A stretch of 64,000 nucleotides of DNA from an uncultured Centipeda sp. (GTDB taxonomy: Bacteria; Bacillota; Negativicutes; Selenomonadales; Selenomonadaceae). The translations under genes were made by a program, and so were the position numbers. This document shows, in pieces, positions 32,484-40,855 of this stretch. Each line of letters opens with the position of its first letter. Positions within the stretch are counted from its first letter, which is position 1. The DNA is taken from positions 1 through 64,000 of the forward strand of contig CAJPQT010000011.1 of NCBI GenBank assembly GCA_905372865.1, read 5' to 3'. The notes under the pieces were generated by a model. It was not told the origin of the DNA. It searched no databases and saw only the letters and a list, made by a program, of their open reading frames with translations.

Positions 32484-32984
32484 ATGGAAAACGATATTGC
32501 AGTGATCTACTCCTCGCGTACGGGGAATACGAAAAAGGTCGCGGAGCGTCTGGCGGAAGCACTCGACGCATCCTGCCACAGTGTCAAGGACACGTCGGCA
32601 GTGCCAGAGAGTGCAACGCTCTGTGTTGGTACATGGATCGACCGTGGAACGGCGGATGCTGCGGCGAAGAAGTACATTGAGAGCCTGCGCGGGCGGCGCG
32701 TCTTCATCTATGGCACGCTTGGCGCGGAGCCGGATTCGGAGCACTGTGCGAAGTGCATCGAAAATATCCGTGGACTCTTTGACCCGTCCAATGAGATTCT
32801 GGGCGCGATTCTCGTGCAGGGCGCGATCGACCCGATGCTCATCGAGATGTTCAAGAGTATGCCGAAGGACAATGTGCATGCGTTCACCGAAGAGAATGCG
32901 GTGCGCTATGCGGCGGCAGCAAGTCACCCGGATGAAAATGATTTCGCGCAGGTCATTGCAGCGGCAAAGGAGGCATTGGCATGA
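32484..32984 (+). CDS. Flavodoxin of the anaerobic haem-degradation pair
   Basis: A 166-residue flavodoxin. The FMN phosphate loop is YSSRTGNTKKVAE near the N terminus; VGTWIDRGTADAAAKKYIESL and IYGTLGAEPDSEHCAKC follow. It overlaps the next gene (ATGA), a ChuW/HutW-type radical SAM enzyme. Similar flavodoxin-radical SAM pairs (HmuF-HmuW in Fusobacterium, as I recall) break down haem without oxygen, the flavodoxin supplying electrons. A generic electron carrier is the alternative. Confidence 0.85.
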   Translation: MENDIAVIYSSRTGNTKKVAERLAEALDASCHSVKDTSAVPESATLCVGTWIDRGTADAAAKKYIESLRGRRVFIYGTLGAEPDSEHCAKCIENIRGLFDPSNEILGAILVQGAIDPMLIEMFKSMPKDNVHAFTEENAVRYAAAASHPDENDFAQVIAAAKEALA

Positions 32985-34633
32985 ATACGTTTGAGACGAA
33001 ACTCGCAGCGCTCTCGGAGGAGGCTCGCGGCTGGCTGCTCGGTACGAAGTCGGAGAACCCGCTTGGTTGCGCCTTTACGAAGAAGCGCGTCGTGCATCCC
33101 GGCGCGGGTGGCAAGCGCATGATCGGGGACAAGGCGGAGCAGGCGCAGATCTGGGCGGAGCTGATGGCACAGGCCCCCGACCCTGCCGATGAGCGTGCGG
33201 TCTACATTCACATCCCGTTCTGCGATAAGAAATGCAGCTACTGCGGCTTCTTCCAGAATTTCACGCGCGAGGAGGCGGTGCATCACTATGTCGACATCCT
33301 CATCGACGAGATCGAGGCGGCGGCGGATACGCCGTATGTGACGGGCACGCCGTTTCAAGCCGTATTCTTCGGCGGCGGTACACCGACGGCGCTCAGTGAT
33401 GCGGATCTCGCACGGCTCGTGCGTACGGTGCGCGAGCGTCTGCCGCTGACGAGCGACTGCGAGATCACGCTCGAGGGACGCATCCATGACCTCAGTGAGA
33501 GCAAGGTGGATGCTGCGATGCGCGCGGGCATCAACCGTTTCTCGCTTGGTGTGCAGTCCTTTGACACGCGCGTCCGTCAGTCAATCGGGCGCATCGATGA
33601 CCGCGAGACGGTGATTGAGACGCTGCGCCGCATGGTGGAAAAGCAGGGCGCGGTCGTCATTGCAGACCTCATCTATGGGCTGCCCTATCAGTCGATGGAG
33701 ATCTGGGAGAACGACGTGCGTACGCAGTTCGAGCTCGGCATTGCGGGCGGCGACCTCTATCAGCTCAACGTCTTCCCGGGCAGCGAGCTCGCACGCCGCA
33801 TCGATGCGGGGGATCTGCCGATGCTCCCGACCACGGAGGAACAGGCGGAGTATTTCAAGCGCGGACTTGAGATTGTCGCGGAGTATCCGATGGCGCGCCG
33901 CATCGACACGACGCATTGGACAACGGACCACCGCGAGCGCAGCATCTACAATACACTTGCCAAGCGCGGCAACGACGTTCTCGCGTTCGGCTCGGGAGCG
34001 GGCGGCTTCATCGGTCAGATGATGTGGCGCAACCACGGTGCGCTCGCACCGTATGAGAAGATGGTGGAGGAGGGCACGAAGCCGTTCCAGTTCATGGGCG
34101 AGCAGGCGGACGAGCACCGCATGCACAGCGAGATCGGCGATCAGATCGAGCATGGCTATCTCTATGCGCCGTTCTTTGAGAAAAAATATGGTGTCGATCT
34201 CCTCACCGAACTCGAGCCACTCCTCGCCGCGTGGGCGGAGAATGGTCTCATTACGCGTACGGCAACGGGATTCCGTTTGACGCTTGCAGGTGAGTTCTGG
34301 CACGACAACCTCATTCAGGGCTTCCTCGAGGCGTATGCCCTCACGCAGGAGGACGAGGTGAAGCTCCGCAAGGAGAATGTCGCCCTGCAGGACATGATTC
34401 CGAAGTCCGTGCGCTCCATGCTTGAGGCGATGTTCCCCGATGGGATGCCGGAGCAGATGGCGGCGGCACTCTCGGGCAAGCCGACCCCCGAGCTCGAGAA
34501 CCATCCACATATGCAAATGCTGCGGAATCTCATCGAAAAGGAACGTGAGAAGGAGCGTGCTGCAGACCGTTCCGACCTCGACCTCAATACCGTCATGCGC
34601 ACGCAGTCGCGTGAACTTGGAAAAGCTGTGTAA
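32981..34633 (+). CDS. Anaerobic haem-degradation radical SAM enzyme, ChuW/HutW family
   Basis: A 550-residue radical SAM protein of the HemN/HemW branch. The cluster motif is C81-x3-C85-x2-C88 in HIPFCDKKCSYCGFF; GGGTPTALS follows. The length and the C-terminal region place it with ChuW/HutW rather than HemN or HemW. In this family the enzyme methylates and opens the haem ring to release iron anaerobically. Overlap with the flavodoxin gene supports that role. No haem transporter is in the window. Confidence 0.85.
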   Translation: MNTFETKLAALSEEARGWLLGTKSENPLGCAFTKKRVVHPGAGGKRMIGDKAEQAQIWAELMAQAPDPADERAVYIHIPFCDKKCSYCGFFQNFTREEAVHHYVDILIDEIEAAADTPYVTGTPFQAVFFGGGTPTALSDADLARLVRTVRERLPLTSDCEITLEGRIHDLSESKVDAAMRAGINRFSLGVQSFDTRVRQSIGRIDDRETVIETLRRMVEKQGAVVIADLIYGLPYQSMEIWENDVRTQFELGIAGGDLYQLNVFPGSELARRIDAGDLPMLPTTEEQAEYFKRGLEIVAEYPMARRIDTTHWTTDHRERSIYNTLAKRGNDVLAFGSGAGGFIGQMMWRNHGALAPYEKMVEEGTKPFQFMGEQADEHRMHSEIGDQIEHGYLYAPFFEKKYGVDLLTELEPLLAAWAENGLITRTATGFRLTLAGEFWHDNLIQGFLEAYALTQEDEVKLRKENVALQDMIPKSVRSMLEAMFPDGMPEQMAAALSGKPTPELENHPHMQMLRNLIEKEREKERAADRSDLDLNTVMRTQSRELGKAV

Positions 34634-34638
34634 TATAT

Positions 34639-34808
34639 TATAGGAAGCACTGATAAATTCAGCCACGCCATCTTGACGCATCTTTTTTGCCCGAACTTTG
34701 TCGGCAAATCCTCCACATAGCCCTTGCTATGCGTCCGGTTTGCCTCCTTGTTCGGACGAAAAAATCTACGCCAATCTGACGGACTTCATTTTATCAGCGA
34801 TTCCTATA
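34639..34808 (+). repeat. Fold-back repeat family 2, copy 2 (MITE-like)
   Basis: A 170-base element like that at 29235. Terminal repeats GGAAGCACTGATAAA (34643-34657) and TTTATCAGCGATTCC (ending 34804) are identical to copy 1, but the flanking 4-mers are TATA on both sides instead of TTAA. Inner arms are CCGAAC (34691-34696) with GTTCGG (34750-34755). It begins six bases after the ChuW/HutW stop. Confidence 0.88.
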
Positions 34809-34813
34809 GATGA

Positions 34814-34851
34814 ACAGCCCGTCGGGATGCGTTGGCATCTTGACGGGCTGT
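34814..34851. terminator. Hairpin between repeat copy 2 and mutY
   Basis: ACAGCCCGTC (34814-34823) with GACGGGCTGT (34842-34851), plus inner ATG/CAT. T tracts are weak on both sides; it probably ends mutY transcription. Confidence 0.55.
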
Positions 34852-34854
34852 CTG

Positions 34855-35961
34855 TTATTGCGGTGTGAAGTACCCAAATGCGGCGGGGATGCTGTAGGTG
34901 TCGGCAAGCTCTGCACGGCGCACCCAGAGGAGAGAGGACGGCGCATCGGTTCTGTCCTCGGCTGCCATCAGCGGCGGCTCGTTCATAGCGGCGACCGTGA
35001 CCGCCCAGCCCGTCAACTCCCACTCAATATGAGAGAAGATGTGACGTGCGGGCGGGAGTGGTGCGATGTCACACACATCGAAGCCCTCGGATTCGATGTG
35101 TGCGTGTACGGCGCGTTTGCTTAGTTTTCCTTCGAGATTCGGATATTCCCAAAGACCTGCGAGGAGCCCCCGTGCAGGTCTTTTTCGTATGGCGATGCGG
35201 TTGCCGCAGGAGAGGAGGAGGACGGTGCGTCTTTCTTTGCGGCGCGCCTTGAGAGCAGCCTTCACGGGATAGTCCTGCTCCGTGCCGCGATCATGCGCGA
35301 GACAGAACTGCGCGGCGGGGCATGTATGGCAGAGCGGCACTCCGTTCGGCAGACAGACGGTCGCACCGAGATCCATAAATGCCTCGTTGAGTAGTCCCGC
35401 ATCGCGTCCCGTGGGATAGGAGGACGCAAGTGCCGCCTCAAGTGCGCGCTTCGATGTGTCCTTTGCAATGTCGATGGGATTCGCCGTGATGCGCGCGGCA
35501 ACGCGCAGGAAGTTGCCGTCAACGGCGGGGCGCGGCTGTCCATAGGCAAACGATGCAATCGCGCTCGCCGTATAGCGTCCGATGCCAGGGAGGGCGAGCA
35601 GCGCGTCAACGTCCTTTGGCAGCTGTCCATCGTGCTTCTCGACGATTACCTCTGCCGCACGCTTGAGATTGCGGGCGCGGCTGTAGTAGCCGAGTCCCTG
35701 CCAGAGCTTCATCAGTGCATCGTCATCCACATTCGCGAGATCGCGGACGCTCGGCAGGGCTTCGAGAAAGCGCAGAAAGTAGCCGCGCACGACGGCGGCG
35801 CGGGTCTGCTGCAGCATGATCTCCGAGATCCAGACGTGATAGGGTGTCGGCTCGTCGCGCCACGGCAGGTCGCGCGTATCGGGCGCAGACTTTCGCCATG
35901 CGAGCAGAGTGGCGCAGAGGGCAGGGAAGACCGTGCTTCCCTCCCACGGTAAAATTTTCAT
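34855..35961 (-). CDS. mutY: A/G-specific adenine DNA glycosylase MutY
   Basis: A 368-residue base-excision repair enzyme that removes adenine paired with 8-oxoguanine. The helix-hairpin-helix is ALPGIGRYTASAIASFAYGQ, with the catalytic Asp in PAVDGNFLRV. The Fe-S loop is CHTCPAAQFC. The C-terminal Nudix-like domain (RTVLLLSCGNRIAIRKRPARGLLAGLWEYP) recognises 8-oxoguanine. EIMLQQTRA near residue 50 is the conserved MutY block. AGGAGAG precedes ATG 35961. Confidence 0.95.
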   Translation of the reverse strand: MKILPWEGSTVFPALCATLLAWRKSAPDTRDLPWRDEPTPYHVWISEIMLQQTRAAVVRGYFLRFLEALPSVRDLANVDDDALMKLWQGLGYYSRARNLKRAAEVIVEKHDGQLPKDVDALLALPGIGRYTASAIASFAYGQPRPAVDGNFLRVAARITANPIDIAKDTSKRALEAALASSYPTGRDAGLLNEAFMDLGATVCLPNGVPLCHTCPAAQFCLAHDRGTEQDYPVKAALKARRKERRTVLLLSCGNRIAIRKRPARGLLAGLWEYPNLEGKLSKRAVHAHIESEGFDVCDIAPLPPARHIFSHIEWELTGWAVTVAAMNEPPLMAAEDRTDAPSSLLWVRRAELADTYSIPAAFGYFTPQ

Positions 35962-36091
35962 GAAAGAGCTCTCCTTTTTACGAGATTTTACTAGCCTTAC
36001 GTGAAACGCGGATGAAGAAGGTGGTCTTTTCTTTACAAAGTGCGCCCTTTGTACTATGATAAATTTATAGGATGTGGATGGAGGCTCTGTT

Positions 36092-36469
36092 GTGATTTAT
36101 AACATCTGCAAAATCGATCTTGCACTTTATAGCGTTGTTGCCTCCAATATCGTTACGGATGAAGTTATTATTACGAGTGAGCGAATTGAGCATATACAAA
36201 TGCGCCATGGGGGCGACTATGAGGAGTATGGAACTTATTTTACAGAAATATTGCAAAGTCCGGATTATATTCTGGAGAACAGACGCAATACGGCGGAAGT
36301 TTTGAAAGAAATATTGCACAACGGAAAGAAGTGCAAGCTGATTTTGCGCTTGCAGACCAGTAGCGACCCGAAGGGCTTCAAAAATGCCATTATCACGTTC
36401 CTGCACATACGGGACAGTGAATGGCGGCGGCTTCTTCGCAGCAAGAAAATTCTTTACAAAAGAGAGTAA
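36092..36469 (+). CDS. Small PBECR-type (BECR-fold) nuclease-like protein
   Basis: A 125-residue protein. The pattern DEVIITSERIEHIQMRHGGDYEEYG, then YILENRRNTAEVLKEI, KCKLILRLQTSS and NAIITFLHIRDSEW, resembles the phage-barnase-EndoU-colicin-RelE (PBECR) nuclease domain that often ends phage or polymorphic-toxin proteins; the His-x6-His and the Arg/Lys positions fit that fold. GTG 36092 is chosen because GGAGG lies 7 bases before it. It stands alone as a single domain with no obvious antitoxin gene; a structured RNA begins 22 bases after its stop. Confidence 0.62.
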   Translation: MIYNICKIDLALYSVVASNIVTDEVIITSERIEHIQMRHGGDYEEYGTYFTEILQSPDYILENRRNTAEVLKEILHNGKKCKLILRLQTSSDPKGFKNAIITFLHIRDSEWRRLLRSKKILYKRE

Positions 36470-36491
36470 AATATATAAAATAAAGATAGCA

Positions 36492-36598
36492 TAATGGTAA
36501 TTTGAGGTGGGAAATTTCGTCCAGCCCACGCGCCGATGGTGTGACAGGGGAAACCCGAGTAGATGCAGGAGAATTGGACGCCTGCCAAATTACTATTA
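36492..36598 (+). ncRNA. Structured RNA of unknown class, upstream of serS
   Basis: P1 is a 13-bp helix with one G-U, TAATGGTAATTTG (36492-36504) with CAAATTACTATTA (36586-36598). Inside are P2 GTGGG (36507-36511)/CCCAC (36525-36529), P3 GGG-GAAA-CCC (36547-36556) with a GNRA loop, and P4 GCAGG (36565-36569)/CCTGC (36581-36585). The P2 loop CGTCCA (36518-36523) is complementary to the P4 loop TGGACG (36575-36580), a probable kissing interaction. A terminator follows. It lacks the T-box GGUGG/ACCGCG sequence and the SRP tetraloop region. I could not assign a known class. Confidence 0.6.
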
Positions 36599-36604
36599 CA
36601 GAGA

Positions 36605-36630
36605 GCCGCCCGTCGTGGGCGGCTTTTGCT
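36605..36630 (+). terminator. Terminator after the structured RNA
   Basis: GCCGCCC (36605-36611), 5-base loop, GGGCGGC (36617-36623), then TTTTGCTTTTG. It lies 75 bases before serS, so it ends a small RNA or attenuates serS. Confidence 0.85.
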
Positions 36631-36698
36631 TTTGTTTCCTGTGTGTGATAGAATAACAGGAAATCAAGTGATACTTACAAATAATGGAGTGATTTCTG

Positions 36699-37970
36699 AT
36701 GTTGGATATGAAATTTGTGCGCGAGAATTTGTCGGCGGTGCAGGAGATGCTAAAGAACCGCTGCAACGCGCTCGATCTCTCACCGTTTGCGGCACTGGAT
36801 GAACGTCGGCGTGCGATCTTGCAGGACGTGGAGGAGAAGAAGGCACGGCGCAATGCCGTATCGAAGGAGATCGGCGTACGCAAGAAGGCGGGCGAGAGCG
36901 CGGATGATGTGGTCGCTGAGATGCGTGCGCTTGGCGATGAGATTACGGCGCTCGACGAGGAACTGCGCGATGTAGAGCTGAAGCTGCGTGAACTGCTGCT
37001 CCAGATCCCGAACATGCCGAAGGCGGACGTCCCAATCGGAAAGGACGATACAGAGAATCCCGAGGTGCGCCGTTGGGGCACGCCTCGTACATTTGATTTC
37101 GAACCGCAGGCACATTGGGACATCGGGGAGAAACTCGGCGTGCTTGATGCGGAGCGTGCGGCGAAGGTCACGGGGGCACGCTTTACGTTCTACAAGGGGC
37201 TCGGCGCACGGCTTGAACGCGCGTGCATCAACTTCATGATGGATATCCATGCGGAGAAGCACGGCTACACGGAGATGCTCGCGCCCTACATCGTGAACGA
37301 GGCAAGCATGGTCGGGACGGGACAGCTGCCGAAGTTCGCGGAGGATATGTTCAAGCTCGACGGGCTCGACTACTACCTCGTGCCGACGGCAGAGGTGCCA
37401 ACGACGAACTACCACCGCGATGAGATTCTGGACGCGGAGCGGCTTCCGGAGTACTATACCTCCTATACGGCGTGCTTCCGTGCGGAGGCGGGCAGCGCGG
37501 GACGCGACACGCGCGGTCTGATCCGTCAGCACCAGTTCAACAAGGTGGAGCTGATTAAATTCGTCACGCCCGAGACAAGCTGGGATGAGCTCGAGACGAT
37601 GGTGGAGGCGGCGGAGGACGTGCTGAAGACGCTCGAACTGCCGTATCGTGTCGTGCAGCTCTGCACGGGCGACATGAGCTTTACCTCGGCAAAGACCTAT
37701 GACATCGAGGTCTGGATGCCCGCGCAGGACAAATACCGCGAGATCTCGTCCTGCTCGAACTGCACGGACTATCAGGCACGCCGTGCAAACATCAAGTATC
37801 GTCCGGAGCGTGGGGCAAAGCCCGCGTTCCTCCATACGCTGAATGGCTCGGGTGTTGCGGTCGGCCGCACGGTTGCGGCGATCCTCGAGAACTATCAGCA
37901 GGCGGACGGTTCTGTCGTTGTGCCGAAGGCACTTGTGCCGTATATGGGCGGCGTTACGGTCATTCGATGA
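36699..37970 (+). CDS. serS: Seryl-tRNA synthetase
   Basis: A 423-residue class II synthetase that charges tRNA-Ser. The N-terminal two-helix arm spans about residues 1-105 (MLDMKFVRENLSAVQEML). The catalytic core has TAEVPTTNYHRDEI, motif 2 CFRAEAGSAGRDTRGLIRQH and motif 3 LNGSGVAVGRTVAAILEN. GGAG precedes ATG 36699. The stop overlaps the ubiX-like start (ATGA). Confidence 0.97.
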   Translation: MLDMKFVRENLSAVQEMLKNRCNALDLSPFAALDERRRAILQDVEEKKARRNAVSKEIGVRKKAGESADDVVAEMRALGDEITALDEELRDVELKLRELLLQIPNMPKADVPIGKDDTENPEVRRWGTPRTFDFEPQAHWDIGEKLGVLDAERAAKVTGARFTFYKGLGARLERACINFMMDIHAEKHGYTEMLAPYIVNEASMVGTGQLPKFAEDMFKLDGLDYYLVPTAEVPTTNYHRDEILDAERLPEYYTSYTACFRAEAGSAGRDTRGLIRQHQFNKVELIKFVTPETSWDELETMVEAAEDVLKTLELPYRVVQLCTGDMSFTSAKTYDIEVWMPAQDKYREISSCSNCTDYQARRANIKYRPERGAKPAFLHTLNGSGVAVGRTVAAILENYQQADGSVVVPKALVPYMGGVTVIR

Positions 37971-38521
37971 AAAAGATTATTGTCGGCATCACGGGGGCAA
38001 GCGGCAGCGCATACGCCGTTCGCCTGATTGATGTCCTGCGCGAGCAGGGCATCGGGGTGCACGCCGTCATCACGGACAGCGGACAGCGCGTGCTGGACTA
38101 CGAGTGCGGCGTGACAATGGAGGAACTTGCGCGGCGCGTTGATGTTCTCTACCCGAATACGGACGTGGGCGCGGCAATCGCAAGCGGCTCGTTCCGTATG
38201 GATGCGATGGTCGTCCTGCCCTGCTCGATGAAGACGGCGGGTGCAATCGCCCACGGCGTGACGGACGATCTTCTCACGCGTGCGGCGGATGTGACGCTCA
38301 AGGAGGGGCGGCGGCTGCTTCTCGTGCCGCGCGAGACACCCATGCACGAGATTCATCTCGAGAACCTGCTGCGGCTCGCACGTGCAGGGGCGGTCATCAT
38401 GCCCGCTGCGCCCGGATTTTATCATCGACCGGAGACGCTGGATGATCTGGTGAATATGATGGTAGGCAAGATCCTCGACCGTCTCGACATCGAGGCGGAG
38501 CTCTTTACACGTTGGAGGTGA
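37967..38521 (+). CDS. ubiX: Flavin prenyltransferase, UbiX family
   Basis: A 184-residue flavoprotein that joins dimethylallyl phosphate to FMN, making the prenyl-FMN cofactor of UbiD-type decarboxylases. Signatures are VGITGASGSAYAVRL, ASGSFRMDAMVVLPCSMKTAGAIAHG and RLLLVPRETPMHEIHLENL. No ubiD-like decarboxylase is encoded in the window. It is coupled to serS by a 4-base overlap. Confidence 0.93.
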   Translation: MKKIIVGITGASGSAYAVRLIDVLREQGIGVHAVITDSGQRVLDYECGVTMEELARRVDVLYPNTDVGAAIASGSFRMDAMVVLPCSMKTAGAIAHGVTDDLLTRAADVTLKEGRRLLLVPRETPMHEIHLENLLRLARAGAVIMPAAPGFYHRPETLDDLVNMMVGKILDRLDIEAELFTRWR

Positions 38522-38526
38522 CGGAT

Positions 38527-39150
38527 ATGACTTTTTTCAAAGCGAAAATGACGGCACTTGCGGCTGTGCTCGCGCTGAGCGCGGCGGGGACGGCAGCGGC
38601 TGCACCTGCAGAGGCGGACGGACATACGATGCAGATGCACATGGGAGATTCCTCGGTGCAGGACAAGAAAGCCGAGATCCAGATGGACTATCTGGAACAT
38701 CGCGGACAGCGGCGTTACATTGACCTTTACAATCTACACGTTTTTCGCCAGTACAAGGAGATGCACGGGATGTCGCTCCACTGGGGGCTGACCGTCTCGC
38801 GTGCCGTCGGCTCGTGGGCGGAAAAGGACACGCCCGACGTGCGCCTCGACTCGTCTGCCGTCGGTGCAGGCCCTGCGTACATGGTGCGTTGGACGAAGCC
38901 GCTCGGCAGTAAATGGGAGGCATCGTTTGACGCGACAGGCGCGGTCCTCGTATACAACGACGTGCATCCTGCGCACACGCGCAACTACGGCTTTATGTGG
39001 CGCATCGGGCCGCGTATGACGTATAAGTTCAACGAGCGCAGCGCACTCAGCGTTGCCTATCTCGGGCATCATGTATCGAACGGACAGCGGACGAAGAATC
39101 CAGGCTACAACGGCATCGGGCTCTCGATCGGCTATCGATACGCATACTAA
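38527..39150 (+). CDS. PagL-like outer-membrane lipid A 3-O-deacylase
   Basis: A 207-residue protein with a signal peptide (about residues 1-27, ending AAGTAAAAPA) and alternating strands of a small beta barrel. The C-terminal block GHHVSNGQRTKNPGYNGIGLSIGYRY contains the His-x-Ser pair and the NPG segment of the PagL/acyloxyacyl hydrolase family; the protein ends in YAY, like an outer-membrane beta signal. It would remove the 3-O acyl chain from lipid A. A GGAGG lies 8 bases before ATG 38527. It accompanies lipid A genes further along the window. Confidence 0.8.
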   Translation: MTFFKAKMTALAAVLALSAAGTAAAAPAEADGHTMQMHMGDSSVQDKKAEIQMDYLEHRGQRRYIDLYNLHVFRQYKEMHGMSLHWGLTVSRAVGSWAEKDTPDVRLDSSAVGAGPAYMVRWTKPLGSKWEASFDATGAVLVYNDVHPAHTRNYGFMWRIGPRMTYKFNERSALSVAYLGHHVSNGQRTKNPGYNGIGLSIGYRYAY

Positions 39151-39160
39151 AGGACATACT

Positions 39161-39844
39161 GTGGCAAAGAAATTTTACGCCGTGAAGCGCGGGCGCAAAA
39201 CGGGCATCTTTACCGTATGGGCGGAGTGCTCGGCACAGGTGCAGGGCTTTCAAGGCGCGGTGTATAAGGGTTTTATGACCGAAGCAGAAGCGCGTGACTG
39301 GCTGGATGGTGCGGCGGAGTCATCTGCGCCGCGTGCTGCAAAGAGCGGTACAGCGGCGAAAAAATCGTCCGCACCGCCCGTCGAAGAACCCGTTGATGCG
39401 GACTATATCATCCACACGGACGGTTCGTGTCTTCGCAATCCCGGCGGCGCGGGCGGCTGGGCTGCCATCATTGAGACGGCAGCAACAGGTGAGGTCAGAG
39501 AGTACAGCGGCGGCGACCCCGAGACGACGAACAACCGCATGGAACTGACGGCGGCACTGGAGGCAATGAACGCCGTGCCGGAGGGGGCACGCGTCGCACT
39601 CTATACCGACAGTCAGTACCTGAAGAATGCATTCACGAAGTTCTGGCTGCCCGCATGGAAGAAGCGCGGATGGAAGAAGGCGGACGGAGAACCCGTGCTC
39701 AATCAGGATCTCTGGATGCAGCTCGATGCTGCGTTTGCCGCACGGCGCGTACAGTTCCATTGGGTCAAGGGGCATGCGGGCAATCCGCGCAACGAACGCT
39801 GTGACGAGCTCGCGCGGAGCGAGGCGGAGAGATTTTCTCGTTGA
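39161..39844 (+). CDS. rnhA: Ribonuclease HI with N-terminal hybrid-binding domain
   Basis: A 227-residue enzyme that cuts RNA in RNA-DNA hybrids. Residues 1-50 (KKFYAVKRGRKTGIFTVWAE, GFQGAVYKGF) are the RNase H1 hybrid-binding domain, followed by an Ala/Lys-rich linker. The catalytic domain starts near residue 85, with acidic residues in HTDGSCLRNPG, MELTAALEA, YTDSQYLKNAF and RCDELARSEA. The start is GTG 39161 with AAAGGA upstream. Confidence 0.93.
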   Translation: MAKKFYAVKRGRKTGIFTVWAECSAQVQGFQGAVYKGFMTEAEARDWLDGAAESSAPRAAKSGTAAKKSSAPPVEEPVDADYIIHTDGSCLRNPGGAGGWAAIIETAATGEVREYSGGDPETTNNRMELTAALEAMNAVPEGARVALYTDSQYLKNAFTKFWLPAWKKRGWKKADGEPVLNQDLWMQLDAAFAARRVQFHWVKGHAGNPRNERCDELARSEAERFSR

Positions 39845-39873
39845 GTTATAGATCGTATGTGGAATTGTTGCGA

Positions 39874-40039
39874 TGCAGTGCTCCAAAGCAAACCCTAGTG
39901 GAACAAGCGGAGCAAAGGGCATGTTCTGCCCCCTGCGGATTTCTTTCGTTCAAGCGAAGCACGTTTAAGAAGTCCGCAGGTATTTAGGCAGATAAGTGCC
40001 CGACCGCTTGTGTAACGAGGCGTTTGCGTGGAGCACGCA
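39874..40039 (-). repeat. Fold-back repeat family 1, copy D
   Basis: A 166-base copy in the same orientation as C. Outer arms GTGCTCCA (39878-39885) with TGGAGCAC (40029-40036); core CCTGCGGA (39932-39939) with TCCGCAGG (39973-39980); middle arms ACAAGCGG (39903-39910) with CCGCTTGT (40004-40011). It lies between rnhA and mlaE and ends 30 bases before the mlaE ribosome site. Confidence 0.9.
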
Positions 40040-40078
40040 GGTGACACCTTATATTTTTATCACGAAAGGAGGGAATCC

Positions 40079-40846
40079 ATGCAGTGCATCTTTGAGGCAG
40101 TGGGACGCTTTGTCCTCACACATCTTGCGAACATCGGGCGCATCACCCTCCTCTACGCTGAGACCGTGCGGCAGGTCACACAGCGTCTGCGCGTGCGGAG
40201 CATTGTCTACCAGATGGCGCACCTCGGCGTGGACTCTCTCCTCATCGTCGGTCTTACCCTCCTTTTCACAGGCATTGTGCTGACCCTCCAAATCGCGCAC
40301 GAGTTCATCCGATACGGAGCGCAGAGCACCATCGGCGCGGTCATCGCCATCGGCATTGGACGTGAGCTCGGCCCCGTCCTTGTCGGTGTCGTCTGCGCGG
40401 GGCGCGTGGGCGCAGCGATTACGGCCGAGGTCTCCACGATGAAGGTCACGGAGCAGATCGACGCGCTGCGCGTCATGGCGGTTAGCCCCGTGAACTACCT
40501 CATCGTGCCGCGTATGCTCGCGTGCATGATCGTCGTGCCCGTCCTCACCGTATTCGGCGACGTGATCGGCGTTCTCGGCGGCTACCTCACGGCGGTGCAC
40601 TACTCTGGCATCTCACCATACACCTTTACACACTCCATCACACAGTTTGCAGAGATCTACGATATGACGGGCGGACTTATCAAGGCGATTTTCTTCGGCA
40701 ACGTGATCGCCGTTCTCGGCTGCCACTACGGGCTGAATGCGCCAAGCGGCGCGGAGGGGGTCGGTAAGGCGACCATGCAGACCGTTGTCACCTCCATCAT
40801 TGTCATTTTTATTCTGAACGCCGTCTTGACGTTCTTCTTGTTCTGA
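40079..40846 (+). CDS. mlaE: MlaE-type phospholipid transport permease
   Basis: A 255-residue inner-membrane permease of the MlaE family with five to six membrane segments. The family block GRELGPVLVGVVCAGRVGAAITAEVSTMKVTEQIDALRVM is split here by its loop, and LIVPRMLA and GGYLTAVHYSG follow. It forms the membrane part of the MlaFED complex that moves phospholipids between the two membranes. ATG 40079 has AAGGAGGG upstream; in-frame sequence before it lies in repeat D. Confidence 0.93.
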   Translation: MQCIFEAVGRFVLTHLANIGRITLLYAETVRQVTQRLRVRSIVYQMAHLGVDSLLIVGLTLLFTGIVLTLQIAHEFIRYGAQSTIGAVIAIGIGRELGPVLVGVVCAGRVGAAITAEVSTMKVTEQIDALRVMAVSPVNYLIVPRMLACMIVVPVLTVFGDVIGVLGGYLTAVHYSGISPYTFTHSITQFAEIYDMTGGLIKAIFFGNVIAVLGCHYGLNAPSGAEGVGKATMQTVVTSIIVIFILNAVLTFFLF

Positions 40847-40855
40847 GGACACGCT

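Noticed and set aside
36492..36598. Small SRP RNA
   Set aside because: The invariant GGAA loop with its AGCAG side and the asymmetric internal loop are missing.
36540..36700. Serine T-box riboswitch before serS
   Set aside because: The conserved T-box sequence GGUGG-A-CCGCG and a specifier-loop arrangement are absent; the helices found are different.
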